Positions 1 to 7,083 of a DNA stretch of 22,605 nucleotides are shown here, in pieces. Location of the stretch: the NCBI GenBank assembly GCA_003649495.1, contig QMRZ01000010.1, forward strand, positions 1 to 22,605. Reading direction: 5' to 3'. The position numbers and the translations under genes are program-made. The notes below the pieces were generated by a model that did not search any database, was not told where the DNA came from, and worked only from the letters and a program-made list of their open reading frames with translations. Position 1 is the first letter of the stretch. Each line of letters begins with the position of its first letter. The DNA is from Thermoprotei archaeon. GTDB lineage: Archaea; Thermoproteota; Thermoprotei; Thermofilales; Thermofilaceae.

Positions 1-1385
1 ATGTCGGCATTGCCCTCCCACACTACCTCCACCCTCCACTCCCCCTCCTCCCTTACCTCAATCGCGTCATTGAACGTCCCGTCAGCGCTGAGGGGGACTA
101 CGTGAGCCACCTCCTCTCCCCCCGGCTTGACGTATATGATCTTAACCGATGCCCCAGTAAACTTGTAATCGAGGGGCAGGGGGGCCTCGTGGACGACCCT
201 TACTGTACCGCTCACCACGACCTCACTCCCGTACTCGACCTCCCCCGCGGGCACGGTCACGTTCACGCTGCTACGCGCTCTCTCCCCCCTGGCTAGGGCG
301 TTCTGCGCATCCGCCATCAGCTTCTTGACGTACCAGTGGTAGGGGAATAGCTCCAGGACTCTCTTAAACTCCCTGATTGCCGAGTCGTAGCACTTGGCGT
401 AGTACAGCGCGAGCGCCCTCAGGTATAGCTCGTCTACGGGCCCACCCTTATTCTCCACGCCATTCTCCCTAAGGAAGTCCCTGACCAGGTTGCTCGGCAC
501 TAGGAAGTTGAAGCCAGCTACCTTTATCATCTCGTTGGGGTCTACGCTGCCCATGTTGACCACCCCTATGACCTCGCCCTCGCTGTTCAGCGCTGGCCCC
601 CCACTGTTGCCGTGCGTCACTGCCGCATCCGTCTGCAGAGCCGGAGTATCCGAGATCGTCCTTCTAAAGGCGCTTATTATCCCCCTGGTTAAGCTCGGCA
701 CCAGCATAGTCTCGGGGCTCAGCATCTCGTGGAACACCACGACGCCTGGGTAGCCTATAGCGTAGATCTCATCGCCTACCTTAACCTCGCTTGAGTCGCC
801 GAGGAGGAGCGTCGGCGTGTTCTCGAGGTCGATCTTCAGCAGCGCGATGTCCTTCTCAATGAAGGGGCTCTTAGCCACTATCCTGGCCTTTATGCCCTTG
901 GCCTCGATGTCAGCGCCCTTAACCTCCCCGAGTATTACCCACACGTTGAGGGTGACGCTCTTGACCTCGCCGTGCCGCATCACGTAGTCATATATCATCT
1001 GCACGTCCTCCTCGCTCAGGGCGTAGCCCTGCTCCTGGAAGTACTCGACTAGGGCCTCGAAGGCGTTGTAGAGGAGGTAGTAGCGCACGACGCTGTCCTG
1101 GAGGGGGTCGTTGTTATCCACCGCGAACACCACGTGGCCATTAGTGACGATGTAGCCATTGGGGTTCACGAAGAAGCCGCTGCCGATCACAGCTATCGAG
1201 GCTTGTATCTCGTAATCCGGGGTGTCCACCAATCCATCTACCCTGCAGTAGATTAGGACCGTAGCAGGGTAGGCCAAGTCGGAGATCAGCCTGGCCTTGG
1301 AGACCTCCGGGCTGCCGAGAGCTGGCGTGTGGATGACGACTAGCGCCGCGACTATGGCCGTAATCCAGGCTGGGCTCCTGCGCAT
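1..1385 (-). CDS. Secreted HtrA/trypsin-like serine protease with TPR-like and Ig-like C-terminal regions (partial, runs off left edge)
   Basis: Reading from the ATG at 1385 gives 461 residues with no stop before the window edge. Residues 1-24 form a signal peptide: two arginines, a hydrophobic core, then a likely cleavage after PALG. The chymotrypsin-fold triad is visible: His84 in TNGHV, Asp179 in EKDIALLKI and Ser261 in HGNSGGPA. A charged insertion of roughly 60 residues (about 92-150) lies between His and Asp, longer than in bacterial DegP. No PDZ domain follows. Instead residues about 318-366 look like a TPR-type helical hairpin (ALYYAKCYDSAIREF), and from about 373 a beta-rich stretch (VNVTVPAGEVEYGSEVVVSG) resembles an Ig-like or CARDB-like module. 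The likely role is an extracytoplasmic, membrane-associated peptidase. It starts 9 bp after the PRC-barrel gene, so the two are probably cotranscribed. The family call is firm; the substrate is unknown and the C-terminal end is missing. Confidence 0.85.
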   Translation of the reverse strand, partial: MRRSPAWITAIVAALVVIHTPALGSPEVSKARLISDLAYPATVLIYCRVDGLVDTPDYEIQASIAVIGSGFFVNPNGYIVTNGHVVFAVDNNDPLQDSVVRYYLLYNAFEALVEYFQEQGYALSEEDVQMIYDYVMRHGEVKSVTLNVWVILGEVKGADIEAKGIKARIVAKSPFIEKDIALLKIDLENTPTLLLGDSSEVKVGDEIYAIGYPGVVVFHEMLSPETMLVPSLTRGIISAFRRTISDTPALQTDAAVTHGNSGGPALNSEGEVIGVVNMGSVDPNEMIKVAGFNFLVPSNLVRDFLRENGVENKGGPVDELYLRALALYYAKCYDSAIREFKRVLELFPYHWYVKKLMADAQNALARGERARSSVNVTVPAGEVEYGSEVVVSGTVRVVHEAPLPLDYKFTGASVKIIYVKPGGEEVAHVVPLSADGTFNDAIEVREEGEWRVEVVWEGNAD

Positions 1386-1394
1386 GCCCGATCC

Positions 1395-1841
1395 CTACTC
1401 CACGTACTTCTGGCAGTTGTAGCAGTACCAGCGCTGGTACTGTGGTATCCACGTGGCGGGCTGGCCGCAGTAGGGGCATATCTTGCCCTTCTTCTCCTCA
1501 CTCTTGCCTTTCCTCCACTGTATGAAGGGGATCCTCAGTCCTCCCCTCTCCTCAGCTGTGCCTGCTTGGACTGGCGTGCTTACGGGGGCGGTTGAGGGGG
1601 CCGGCATCGACGGCTGTGCCGCTGGCTTGGGAACCTCCACAGCCTCCTTAAGTATTATGATGTCCTTAGCAGCCCCCACATTGCTCCACTCTACAGTCAA
1701 GTCGCTGCCAGCTGCCGTCTTGACAACCAGGGATATCTGGCTAGTGCCGAGGGCCAGGCCTATGTCAACCACCTCCCCCACGTAGCCCCCATCGGGGTTG
1801 TAGACTTTCTTCCCTATCAGCTGGCTCCTCGATATTACCAC
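1395..1841 (-). CDS. PRC-barrel domain protein with C-terminal zinc ribbon
   Basis: The protein has 148 residues and a GTG start at 1841. A GAGGTGG SD lies 3-9 nt upstream, which fixes the start. Residues 1-70 match the PRC-barrel fold: an LIGKKVYNPDGGYVGEVVDI opening, then short beta strands ending in ILKEAVEV. A flexible Pro/Ala/Ser linker spans about 71-95. The end carries a zinc ribbon with two CxxC knuckles, C122-C125 (CPYCG) and C140-C143 (CYNC), and aromatic residues between them. PRC-barrels bind RNA or proteins, for example in ribosome maturation and photosynthetic reaction centres; archaeal stand-alone versions are mostly uncharacterised. It is the first gene of a unit with the exported protease downstream. 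It has no signal peptide, so it should act in the cytoplasm, possibly as an adaptor or regulator. That role is inference. Confidence 0.8.
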   Translation of the reverse strand: MVISRSQLIGKKVYNPDGGYVGEVVDIGLALGTSQISLVVKTAAGSDLTVEWSNVGAAKDIIILKEAVEVPKPAAQPSMPAPSTAPVSTPVQAGTAEERGGLRIPFIQWRKGKSEEKKGKICPYCGQPATWIPQYQRWYCYNCQKYVE

Positions 1842-1877
1842 TCGACCACCTCGTCGGGGAGGAGCCGCTCCCCCGCG

Positions 1878-1885
1878 ATTTTAAG
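1878..1885 (-). promoter_or_regulatory. TATA-like box for the PRC-barrel/protease unit
   Basis: On the minus strand an A/T-rich CTTAAAAT sits in a GC-rich surround, about 40 nt upstream of the GTG at 1841. That leaves room for a short leader holding the GAGGTGG SD. Called by position and composition only. Confidence 0.4.
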
Positions 1886-2302
1886 ACCTGGGTTTTACCG
1901 GCGCGGTTTAATCAGGTGTGCGCTGGAGAGCCTCAGTGCCTGCTCAGGCCCTCACCTCCTCGGGTTGCCCAAGCCTCCTCACAGGCCACGAGGAGTTACA
2001 GCCCGAGGGATATCTGCCTTTCTACTCATGGCTACCCGCACATGACACCCTAGCTCTCCCCGCTACCTCAGCGGCCCGCGCGTGTCTCCTCCATCGACCC
2101 CACGGATTGGCTGTCCTCGGGCCTCAGCCCCGACGGCCTACGCACTCGTGGACGTGCGGCCTCCGCGACGAGCAGGTCAGCAGTCCTCGCCGTCCTACCA
2201 TGCTCATCTACGCCACGTCTCTGCCGGGGCCTCCACCGTCCAAGGAATCTCGCACGGAGCTGTGGCGGGTGGCTGCAGAGCTACTCTAGGCGGATTGGCT
2301 AT

Positions 2303-2310
2303 GCTTTAAG
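2303..2310 (+). promoter_or_regulatory. TATA-like box for the deacetylase gene
   Basis: GCTTTAAG lies about 45 nt upstream of the ATG at 2352. Transcription would start near 2332, leaving a leader of about 20 nt that contains the GGGGAGG SD at 2341-2347. Confidence 0.4.
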
Positions 2311-2351
2311 GCAACGACGCTCACATCCGCTCGAGGCACGGGGGAGGCGCC

Positions 2352-3749
2352 ATGGGGACTGTCTACGTAATCTTCCAGCTGGATACTGAGGACTTCGTAA
2401 CCCCCGAGGCTGACGACGTGCTGCTGGATCTAGCAGAGATTTTCGAGAAATATGGGATTAGGGCATCCTTCGCCGTGGTGGGGGAGAAGGCTAGAGCCTT
2501 GAGGAGGCGGGGTAGGTGGGACGTCATTAGGGCTCTCAGGGCTCATGACATAGCGTATCAGTCGAACTACCACTCCCTCCACCCAACAATAGCTGAGCAG
2601 CTCAGGGATAGCGGCTGGGAAGATGGCGTGAAGCTGGTCATTGAGAGGGAGGGGCCTGGGCTGAGGGACCTCGAGGAGATCTTCGGGCAGCGCCCCTCCG
2701 CCTACATACAGCCGGGCGGCGACTGGGCGCCTCAGGTGCCCTACGCCATGAGGGAGCTGGGCATCCAGGTGTACGCTGACGGCATCTTCGAGCCCCAGCC
2801 CCACTGGTTCTGCGGCGTGCTTGCCATCAGGTACGCCCTCCACTTCGACGAGAGGAGAGCCTCGGAGCCCAGCTACTTGAGCGAGGTAAAGACGCGTTTC
2901 GAGGAGCTGTACCGCTCGCTGAGGGAGGAGGGGGGAGTGATAGTCGTAGTGCTGCACCCATGCATGTTGCGCACTGAGGAGTTCTGGGATGCCGTAAACT
3001 TCGCGAGGGGGGCTATGCCAGCTCAGCCGAGGCCAGCTCCCCTGTGTAGGGAGGAGGTGTATAGGGCTCGATTAAAGACCTTTGAGAAGTTTGTTGCTTT
3101 CGTGGCTGAACATGAGGAAGTCAAGGTCATAACCTATAGGGAGCTACCCGATATGTATCGCGATCCGGTGGTTGAGCTGAGCCAAGACGATTTAAGAGTA
3201 CTGGCTAGGAGATTACTAGAGCGCCCCTCCTTCCACGTCATCGGCGACAAGCCCGTGTCGCTAGCCGATGCATTCTACGCGCTCAGTCTCTCCCTCAAAG
3301 CCTACCGAGATAGAGGCGTTTTGCCCCAGAGGATCGTGCCACCTCTAGTGTTAGGCCCCCTAGAAGAGCCTATGGAGTTGGAGAAGGGCTTCCAGGTGAG
3401 GGTTAGAGATGTAGTAGACGCCGCAGCGCGCGCTCACAGCGAGCTGATTAACATACGGGCGGTCCCGAGCAGCATCAGGGTGGGGAGCGGAGAAGTGGGG
3501 CCTCTCTCATTCCTCTTGGCGATGGCACGCGCTTACTTAATACTGGTTAAGGGCGGTGAAGGCTACGTTGAAGTGCCAGCTCTGAGCGAGCTGCTGGACT
3601 TTAGGGAGTACAACTTTAAGTCCCGGGTAGCTAGCCAGTGGAGCTGGGTGATATTCCCAGAGGGTTTCCGCTCATACAGAATATTGAGGCTGACCCTCCT
3701 TCAGCTCTGGACGTTAAAGCCAGCCATTGCGAGGAGTCTAAACACGTAA
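2352..3749 (+). CDS. Polysaccharide deacetylase-like (NodB fold) protein with pseudomurein-binding-repeat-like C-terminal region
   Basis: The protein has 465 residues and an ATG start after a GGGGAGG SD. Residues 1-265 carry NodB-type carbohydrate esterase landmarks: an N-terminal strand ending in DTED (D11, D14), the helix-then-strand GIRASFAVVG, the metal-site motif H74-S-L-H77, a PGGDW strand near 121-125 and a late LHPC (H202). These enzymes use a divalent metal to remove N-acetyl or related groups from glycans. Residues about 276-400 form two helical units with a 'leucine-proline after a glycine' turn (RGVLPQRIV, then INIRAVPSSIRV), each starting with V(S/R)xxDxxxA. This resembles pseudomurein-binding repeats known from methanogens. 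There is no signal peptide or membrane segment, so it may act on intracellular sugar precursors. The fold is fairly sure; substrate and binding partner are not. Confidence 0.72.
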   Translation: MGTVYVIFQLDTEDFVTPEADDVLLDLAEIFEKYGIRASFAVVGEKARALRRRGRWDVIRALRAHDIAYQSNYHSLHPTIAEQLRDSGWEDGVKLVIEREGPGLRDLEEIFGQRPSAYIQPGGDWAPQVPYAMRELGIQVYADGIFEPQPHWFCGVLAIRYALHFDERRASEPSYLSEVKTRFEELYRSLREEGGVIVVVLHPCMLRTEEFWDAVNFARGAMPAQPRPAPLCREEVYRARLKTFEKFVAFVAEHEEVKVITYRELPDMYRDPVVELSQDDLRVLARRLLERPSFHVIGDKPVSLADAFYALSLSLKAYRDRGVLPQRIVPPLVLGPLEEPMELEKGFQVRVRDVVDAAARAHSELINIRAVPSSIRVGSGEVGPLSFLLAMARAYLILVKGGEGYVEVPALSELLDFREYNFKSRVASQWSWVIFPEGFRSYRILRLTLLQLWTLKPAIARSLNT

Positions 3750-3847
3750 TTGATGCCCAGCTCAGAAGAGCAGCCCTCATCGCGTGAGATTGCCTAAAAT
3801 AACCTTGATAAGTTTAGATAGCTGCTAAGCGAGTGAGATGGCGGTGA

Positions 3848-4091
3848 TCCTCCTCGCCAGAGATCCCCTTGGATGAAATGCTCCTAGAGAACATCTGCGC
3901 TCACTTAGCTCGCCCATGAGCTCGCCCTAGTCAACGTGGGTGGAGGTAGGGTTAAAGCGAGGCTATACATCGCGGCTGGCCTCCTGAAGGTAAAGCACCC
4001 TTTCACCCTCCAGGGAATTGTAATAGCGATCCTGGGCCTAGTATTACTGACACTGGCCTTTGAGTTCAGAACTGCTGAAATAAGCTCTTAG
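3848..4091 (+). pseudogene. Possible decayed or very small membrane-protein gene
   Basis: A GTG at 3936 opens a 51-residue frame ending at TAG 4089-4091. Its second half is a clean membrane helix (GIVIAILGLVLLTLAF) preceded by basic residues (RVKARLYIAAGLLKVKH). There is no SD. An A/T-rich CTAAAATAA occurs at about 3793-3801, well upstream. The frame just upstream (3848-3919) reads IPLDEMLLENICAHLARP and stops at TGA; a one-base shift at about 3917 would join it to ELALVNVGGG. This fits a frameshifted remnant of a longer small protein, but chance cannot be excluded. The rest of the 446-bp gap (3750-4195) shows only a 33-codon frame at 4103-4204. Confidence 0.28.
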
Positions 4092-4195
4092 CGGTGAGGG
4101 GAATGCTGGTGGCATGCCTTGACGGGAGAGCTGGTGATTGCCTGCTGCCTAGCTCGCGGCGGTGGCTAGCGTATTACAGCGAATATTCCAGGCAC

Positions 4196-4903
4196 TTATG
4201 CTAGTAGACCCTCGTACTCAAGGAATCTCCTCAGACTTTTCAGGGCACCAGCTATCATCCTCCCGGCTGGCGTATTTATGATCTCTCGTAGCTGCTTTTT
4301 AAATTCGTACTCGGCTTCAGCCACCTCGAGTATTATCCGGAGGTACGTCCTTAACAGCTCCTCCCTAGTGAGGGGCTTAGACAAGTTCTCCGGTATAGTT
4401 TCAGTACCGGTCCTCGTAGAGCAGGTCTCACAGGGCTCCGAGCGACGGGGGGAAGTCTTGAGGACCTCGGCGTATAGGCGGTAGATAATCCTTCCCCTTT
4501 TCATCACCCTCTTGTACCACAGCTCCAGCTCCTTCTCCGTCCCGTCCTCGTCTAGCAGGCGGCGTAGCTCTCTAAGCTCCTCCTCCGCGAAGACGAAGTA
4601 GGGGTAACGTCGCCTTAGCTCTATTAAGGCAGCCTCAGCCAGGCTTTCGCGCGGGCGCCGCAAGCTTCCCAGGAGCCCGAAGAGCACGGCCACTGGCCCG
4701 GCTTTTAACGCCAGCTGAACTGCTTCCCATAATGTCACTAGGAGGAGAGGAGTCAATATAATCGCTGCCAACACTGCGTAGAGCCGAAGGCCGCTAAAGT
4801 GAATCCAGGCTGCAGTAATCAGCCACGCCACAGGCCACGCCACTCTAGCTCTATAGTAGCATTTACCCAGCCACGCTAAGATGCGCCAACGCGGCAACCC
4901 CAT
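4196..4903 (-). CDS. Unrecognised protein with two N-terminal membrane segments and a helical cytoplasmic domain
   Basis: The protein has 235 residues and an ATG start at 4903. Two membrane helices are visible (about 22-37 and 41-62), followed by a hydrophobic or amphipathic segment at 68-80. From about 82 onward it is charged and helical, rich in Glu, Arg and Leu (EEELRELRRLLDED; AEAEYEFKKQLREI), with coiled-coil potential. A lone CETC pair (C158, C161) sits in a Ser/Thr/Pro-rich loop between the two helical halves. I recognise no family. A TATA-like element lies about 50 nt upstream of the start, so the gene is probably transcribed alone. A membrane-anchored scaffold or regulator is possible; the function is unknown. 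Confidence 0.65.
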   Translation of the reverse strand: MGLPRWRILAWLGKCYYRARVAWPVAWLITAAWIHFSGLRLYAVLAAIILTPLLLVTLWEAVQLALKAGPVAVLFGLLGSLRRPRESLAEAALIELRRRYPYFVFAEEELRELRRLLDEDGTEKELELWYKRVMKRGRIIYRLYAEVLKTSPRRSEPCETCSTRTGTETIPENLSKPLTREELLRTYLRIILEVAEAEYEFKKQLREIINTPAGRMIAGALKSLRRFLEYEGLLA

Positions 4904-4948
4904 CCCCTTAAGCGACAGACCCCGCCAGGGGACCAGGAGTTAGCGTTG

Positions 4949-4958
4949 AATAAATAAC
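4949..4958 (-). promoter_or_regulatory. TATA-like box for the membrane protein gene
   Basis: Minus-strand TTATTTATTC is an isolated A/T-rich stretch 46-55 nt upstream of the ATG at 4903. It is the clearest such element in the 276-bp gap 4904-5179, in which I see no gene or RNA. Confidence 0.4.
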
Positions 4959-5179
4959 TGTCCTGCCGAACGCTAAGACACGGCGGCTTTCCAGCTCAAG
5001 CCTCAGCTTGACGGCTGGCTACCCTCCTCCTCGCTTACTCAACCCTCCCGACTCCTAGAGGAACTTGCCGCTGATGCCCTGGATCTCAGCTACAGTGCCT
5101 CGTCCACTGCACCCAGCAATCGTAGCTGCAAGCGTGGCCCGTCGAAGTGAGGTACATATCACAATGCAGTGAGAGGCTG

Positions 5180-6169
5180 CTAGTAGCTAGTTAGGGGCAG
5201 CTTTATGACACGTCTCTCTCGGGCCGACTTTACAGCCGCCAGCGTTACCTCCAACGTCTTTACCCCCTCGACATACGGCACCTCAGTATCACGTCCCCTC
5301 TTAACGCACTCGATGAAGTGCCTGTCCTCCTCCATGTAGGGATCCACTGAGGCCTCCAGCGTCTCCACCTTATCGCCCCTAATTATGGTGCAGCGCCTCC
5401 CCCTGCAGACGAGCTGGATGTGCCTGGCAATTAGCCTGAAGCCAGCATCACACCCTGCCGGCTGGGCGGCGCACGTGCTCGTCACTACGCCTATGGCGCC
5501 CGACTTGAAGCGCATGCACACTATTGAGGCAGACTCTATGTTGAAGCGGGGTAGATCCTCTAGGAGCTTCTCCTCGAAGGCGGCGTACACCTCCCTCACA
5601 TCGCTCCCCACCACCCACCTAGCCAGGTCGACCTGGTGAGTGCTCTGCTCCACGAGCTGCCCACCGCTCAGTTCCCTCCTCCTCCACCAGTGCTCAGGCC
5701 CGCCGACTACAATGCCGTAGCGCCATGCCTCGAAGAGGCCTATCCTACCCCCCTCAGCCTGCACCAGCTCCCTAGCTCTCCTCAGCGAGTCCACGAACCT
5801 GAGCACGTACCCCACCTGAGTTATGACCCCCGCCTTTCTCACCGCCTTGAGGACCTCCAGGGCCTTCTCCAGCGTGAGGGCAACTGGCTTCTCGACGAAG
5901 AAGTGTACCCCCCGCTCGGCGCAGAGGAGCTCCTGATCCGTGTGGGCGTAGGGGGGGATACAGATGTAGCAGGCGTCCAGCTCCTCCCTCCCCAGCATCT
6001 CGCGGTGATCCCGGTACGCGGCCCCACCATACCTACGCGCAAACTCCTCCGCCCTGCTAAACTTCACATCGCAGAAGGCCGCGAGCCTAACCCCCTCGAT
6101 CCTAGCTAGCCTCTCCGCATGAGCCTTTGCAATGCCTCCGCACCCTATGAACCCCACTCTAACCTCCAA
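5180..6169 (-). CDS. Gfo/Idh/MocA family NAD(P)-dependent oxidoreductase
   Basis: The protein has 329 residues. The N-terminal Rossmann fold opens with VGFIGCGGIAKAH (GxGxxA at 9-14), and the strand-end Asp in AFCDVK suggests a preference for NAD. The catalytic EKP motif is at 93-95 (VEKPVAL; Lys94). The second domain has EQSTHQVDLARW with H178 and D181, typical of the family's sugar-binding site. These enzymes oxidise or reduce sugars, inositols and amino-sugars. The TTG start at 6169 is chosen because AGGTGG precedes it by 6 nt; an in-frame GTG lies a few codons downstream. The gene is divergent from an amidohydrolase with a 106-bp shared promoter region, and a mutarotase-like gene lies further on, so a carbohydrate substrate is likely. 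The exact substrate cannot be read from the sequence. Confidence 0.88.
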   Translation of the reverse strand: MEVRVGFIGCGGIAKAHAERLARIEGVRLAAFCDVKFSRAEEFARRYGGAAYRDHREMLGREELDACYICIPPYAHTDQELLCAERGVHFFVEKPVALTLEKALEVLKAVRKAGVITQVGYVLRFVDSLRRARELVQAEGGRIGLFEAWRYGIVVGGPEHWWRRRELSGGQLVEQSTHQVDLARWVVGSDVREVYAAFEEKLLEDLPRFNIESASIVCMRFKSGAIGVVTSTCAAQPAGCDAGFRLIARHIQLVCRGRRCTIIRGDKVETLEASVDPYMEEDRHFIECVKRGRDTEVPYVEGVKTLEVTLAAVKSARERRVIKLPLTSY

Positions 6170-6206
6170 CTCAGGCCACCTGGCCGATGCGGATCTCCGC
6201 TGGCCG

Positions 6207-6215
6207 GTATTTGAC
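6207..6215 (-). promoter_or_regulatory. TATA-like box for the Gfo/Idh/MocA gene
   Basis: Minus-strand TCAAATACC is centred about 42 nt upstream of the TTG at 6169. It would give a leader of some 14 nt containing the AGGTGG SD. Confidence 0.35.
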
Positions 6216-6240
6216 GCTAGCGGTGCCGGGCGCGGTAACC

Positions 6241-6247
6241 TGTTTTA
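6241..6247 (+). promoter_or_regulatory. TATA-like box for the amidohydrolase gene
   Basis: TGTTTTA is centred about 32 nt upstream of the ATG at 6276. It predicts a near-leaderless transcript. It lies back to back with the minus-strand promoter of the neighbouring dehydrogenase. Confidence 0.35.
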
Positions 6248-6275
6248 GCCACTGGCCACGCCCTGTTGTGGGGCC

Positions 6276-7007
6276 ATGATAATCGACTGCCACACGCACA
6301 TGGGCAGGGGGGAGATACTGGAGTACTGGTGGGCTGTCGACTTGCCAGCCGAGCTGGTTATAAAGCTGGAGGATAAGGCGGGAGTCGACAAGGCAGTTAT
6401 ATTCCCAGTGCACTACCCCCCCGAGCTATACGACAGGGCTAACGTGGAGGTGGCTGAGGCCGCTAAGAAGTACCCTGATAGGCTCATACCATTCGCCAAG
6501 GTCGCGGCATCGCACCCCAGGGCCGTGGAGTACCTGAGGAGGGCTGTGGAGGAGCTGGGCGCTAGGGGCCTTAAGCTCCACTCCCACGAGGGATTCCCGA
6601 CTAGGCCCCTGATGGACGTGCTGCAGGAGCACGACTTACCCCTCCTGATCCACACTAGCGAGAGGGGGCCTTTAGAGCTAGTCCCCCTAATTAGGGCTTA
6701 CCCCGACGTGAAAATAATAATAGCTCACCTTGGCAGCCCCACTAACTACTACCACCAGCTTCAGGCTATATACCTGGCTGAGAGGTACGATAACGTCTAC
6801 CTCGACACCTCAGTCGGCTCCGACATATTCGAGAACTTGAAGCTCGCCGTGGAGCGCGCCGGGCCCGAGAAGGTGCTCTTCGGCTCTGACGCCCCCGTCT
6901 ACCACCCAGCAGTCGAGAGGAAGAAGATAGAGCTGCTGGAGCTGAGCAGGAGGGATGAGGAACTAATACTGGGCGAGAACGCCCGCAGGATACTAGGCCT
7001 GAGGTGA
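6276..7007 (+). CDS. Amidohydrolase-related (COG2159-type) metal-dependent hydrolase
   Basis: The protein has 243 residues and an ATG start. It shows the landmarks of the amidohydrolase-2 TIM barrel: an N-terminal HxH (DCHTHMG, H6 and H8), LLIHTSE (H126), IIAHLGSP (H151) and LFGSDAP (D205) as metal ligands and catalytic Asp, plus an ending in GENARRILGL that is typical of the family. Members hydrolyse or decarboxylate small cyclic or carboxylated compounds, often lactones or aromatic acids. At 243 residues it is on the short side, matching compact archaeal versions. It is divergent from the Gfo/Idh/MocA oxidoreductase. A dehydrogenase producing a lactone and a hydrolase opening it would fit, but that is inference. 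Confidence 0.85.
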   Translation: MIIDCHTHMGRGEILEYWWAVDLPAELVIKLEDKAGVDKAVIFPVHYPPELYDRANVEVAEAAKKYPDRLIPFAKVAASHPRAVEYLRRAVEELGARGLKLHSHEGFPTRPLMDVLQEHDLPLLIHTSERGPLELVPLIRAYPDVKIIIAHLGSPTNYYHQLQAIYLAERYDNVYLDTSVGSDIFENLKLAVERAGPEKVLFGSDAPVYHPAVERKKIELLELSRRDEELILGENARRILGLR

Positions 7008-7083
7008 TGCCAGGGCGCCGGCCTCGCCCCTAGCTAGCCCACATGCTGAGTGCGCGATCTCTACACCTCGAGCGGCGCGGGGA

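Larger units (their letters stand above)
1842..2351. other. 510-bp intergenic region without a credible gene
   Basis: It lies between divergent genes and holds a promoter at each end (about 1878-1885 minus, 2303-2310 plus). An open frame at 1918-2289 exists, but its Arg codons are almost all CGN, whereas real genes here use mostly AGG, and the translation resembles no family. I looked for RNase P RNA, SRP RNA and tRNA signatures on both strands and recognised none. The middle 400 bp is unexplained. Confidence 0.5.

Noticed and set aside
1918..2289. Open frame of 123 codons (GTG start) with a TATA-like TTTTAC about 24 nt upstream
   Set aside because: Its Arg codons are nearly all CGN while real genes here use AGG; the translation has no fold-like pattern or family resemblance.
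4103..4204. 33-codon frame with an SD-like GGTGAGG
   Set aside because: Too short to support, overlaps the end of the opposite gene and resembles nothing; mentioned only with the decayed-gene observation.
7008..7083. Terminator or gene between convergent genes
   Set aside because: No T-run, hairpin of note or open frame; plain spacer.
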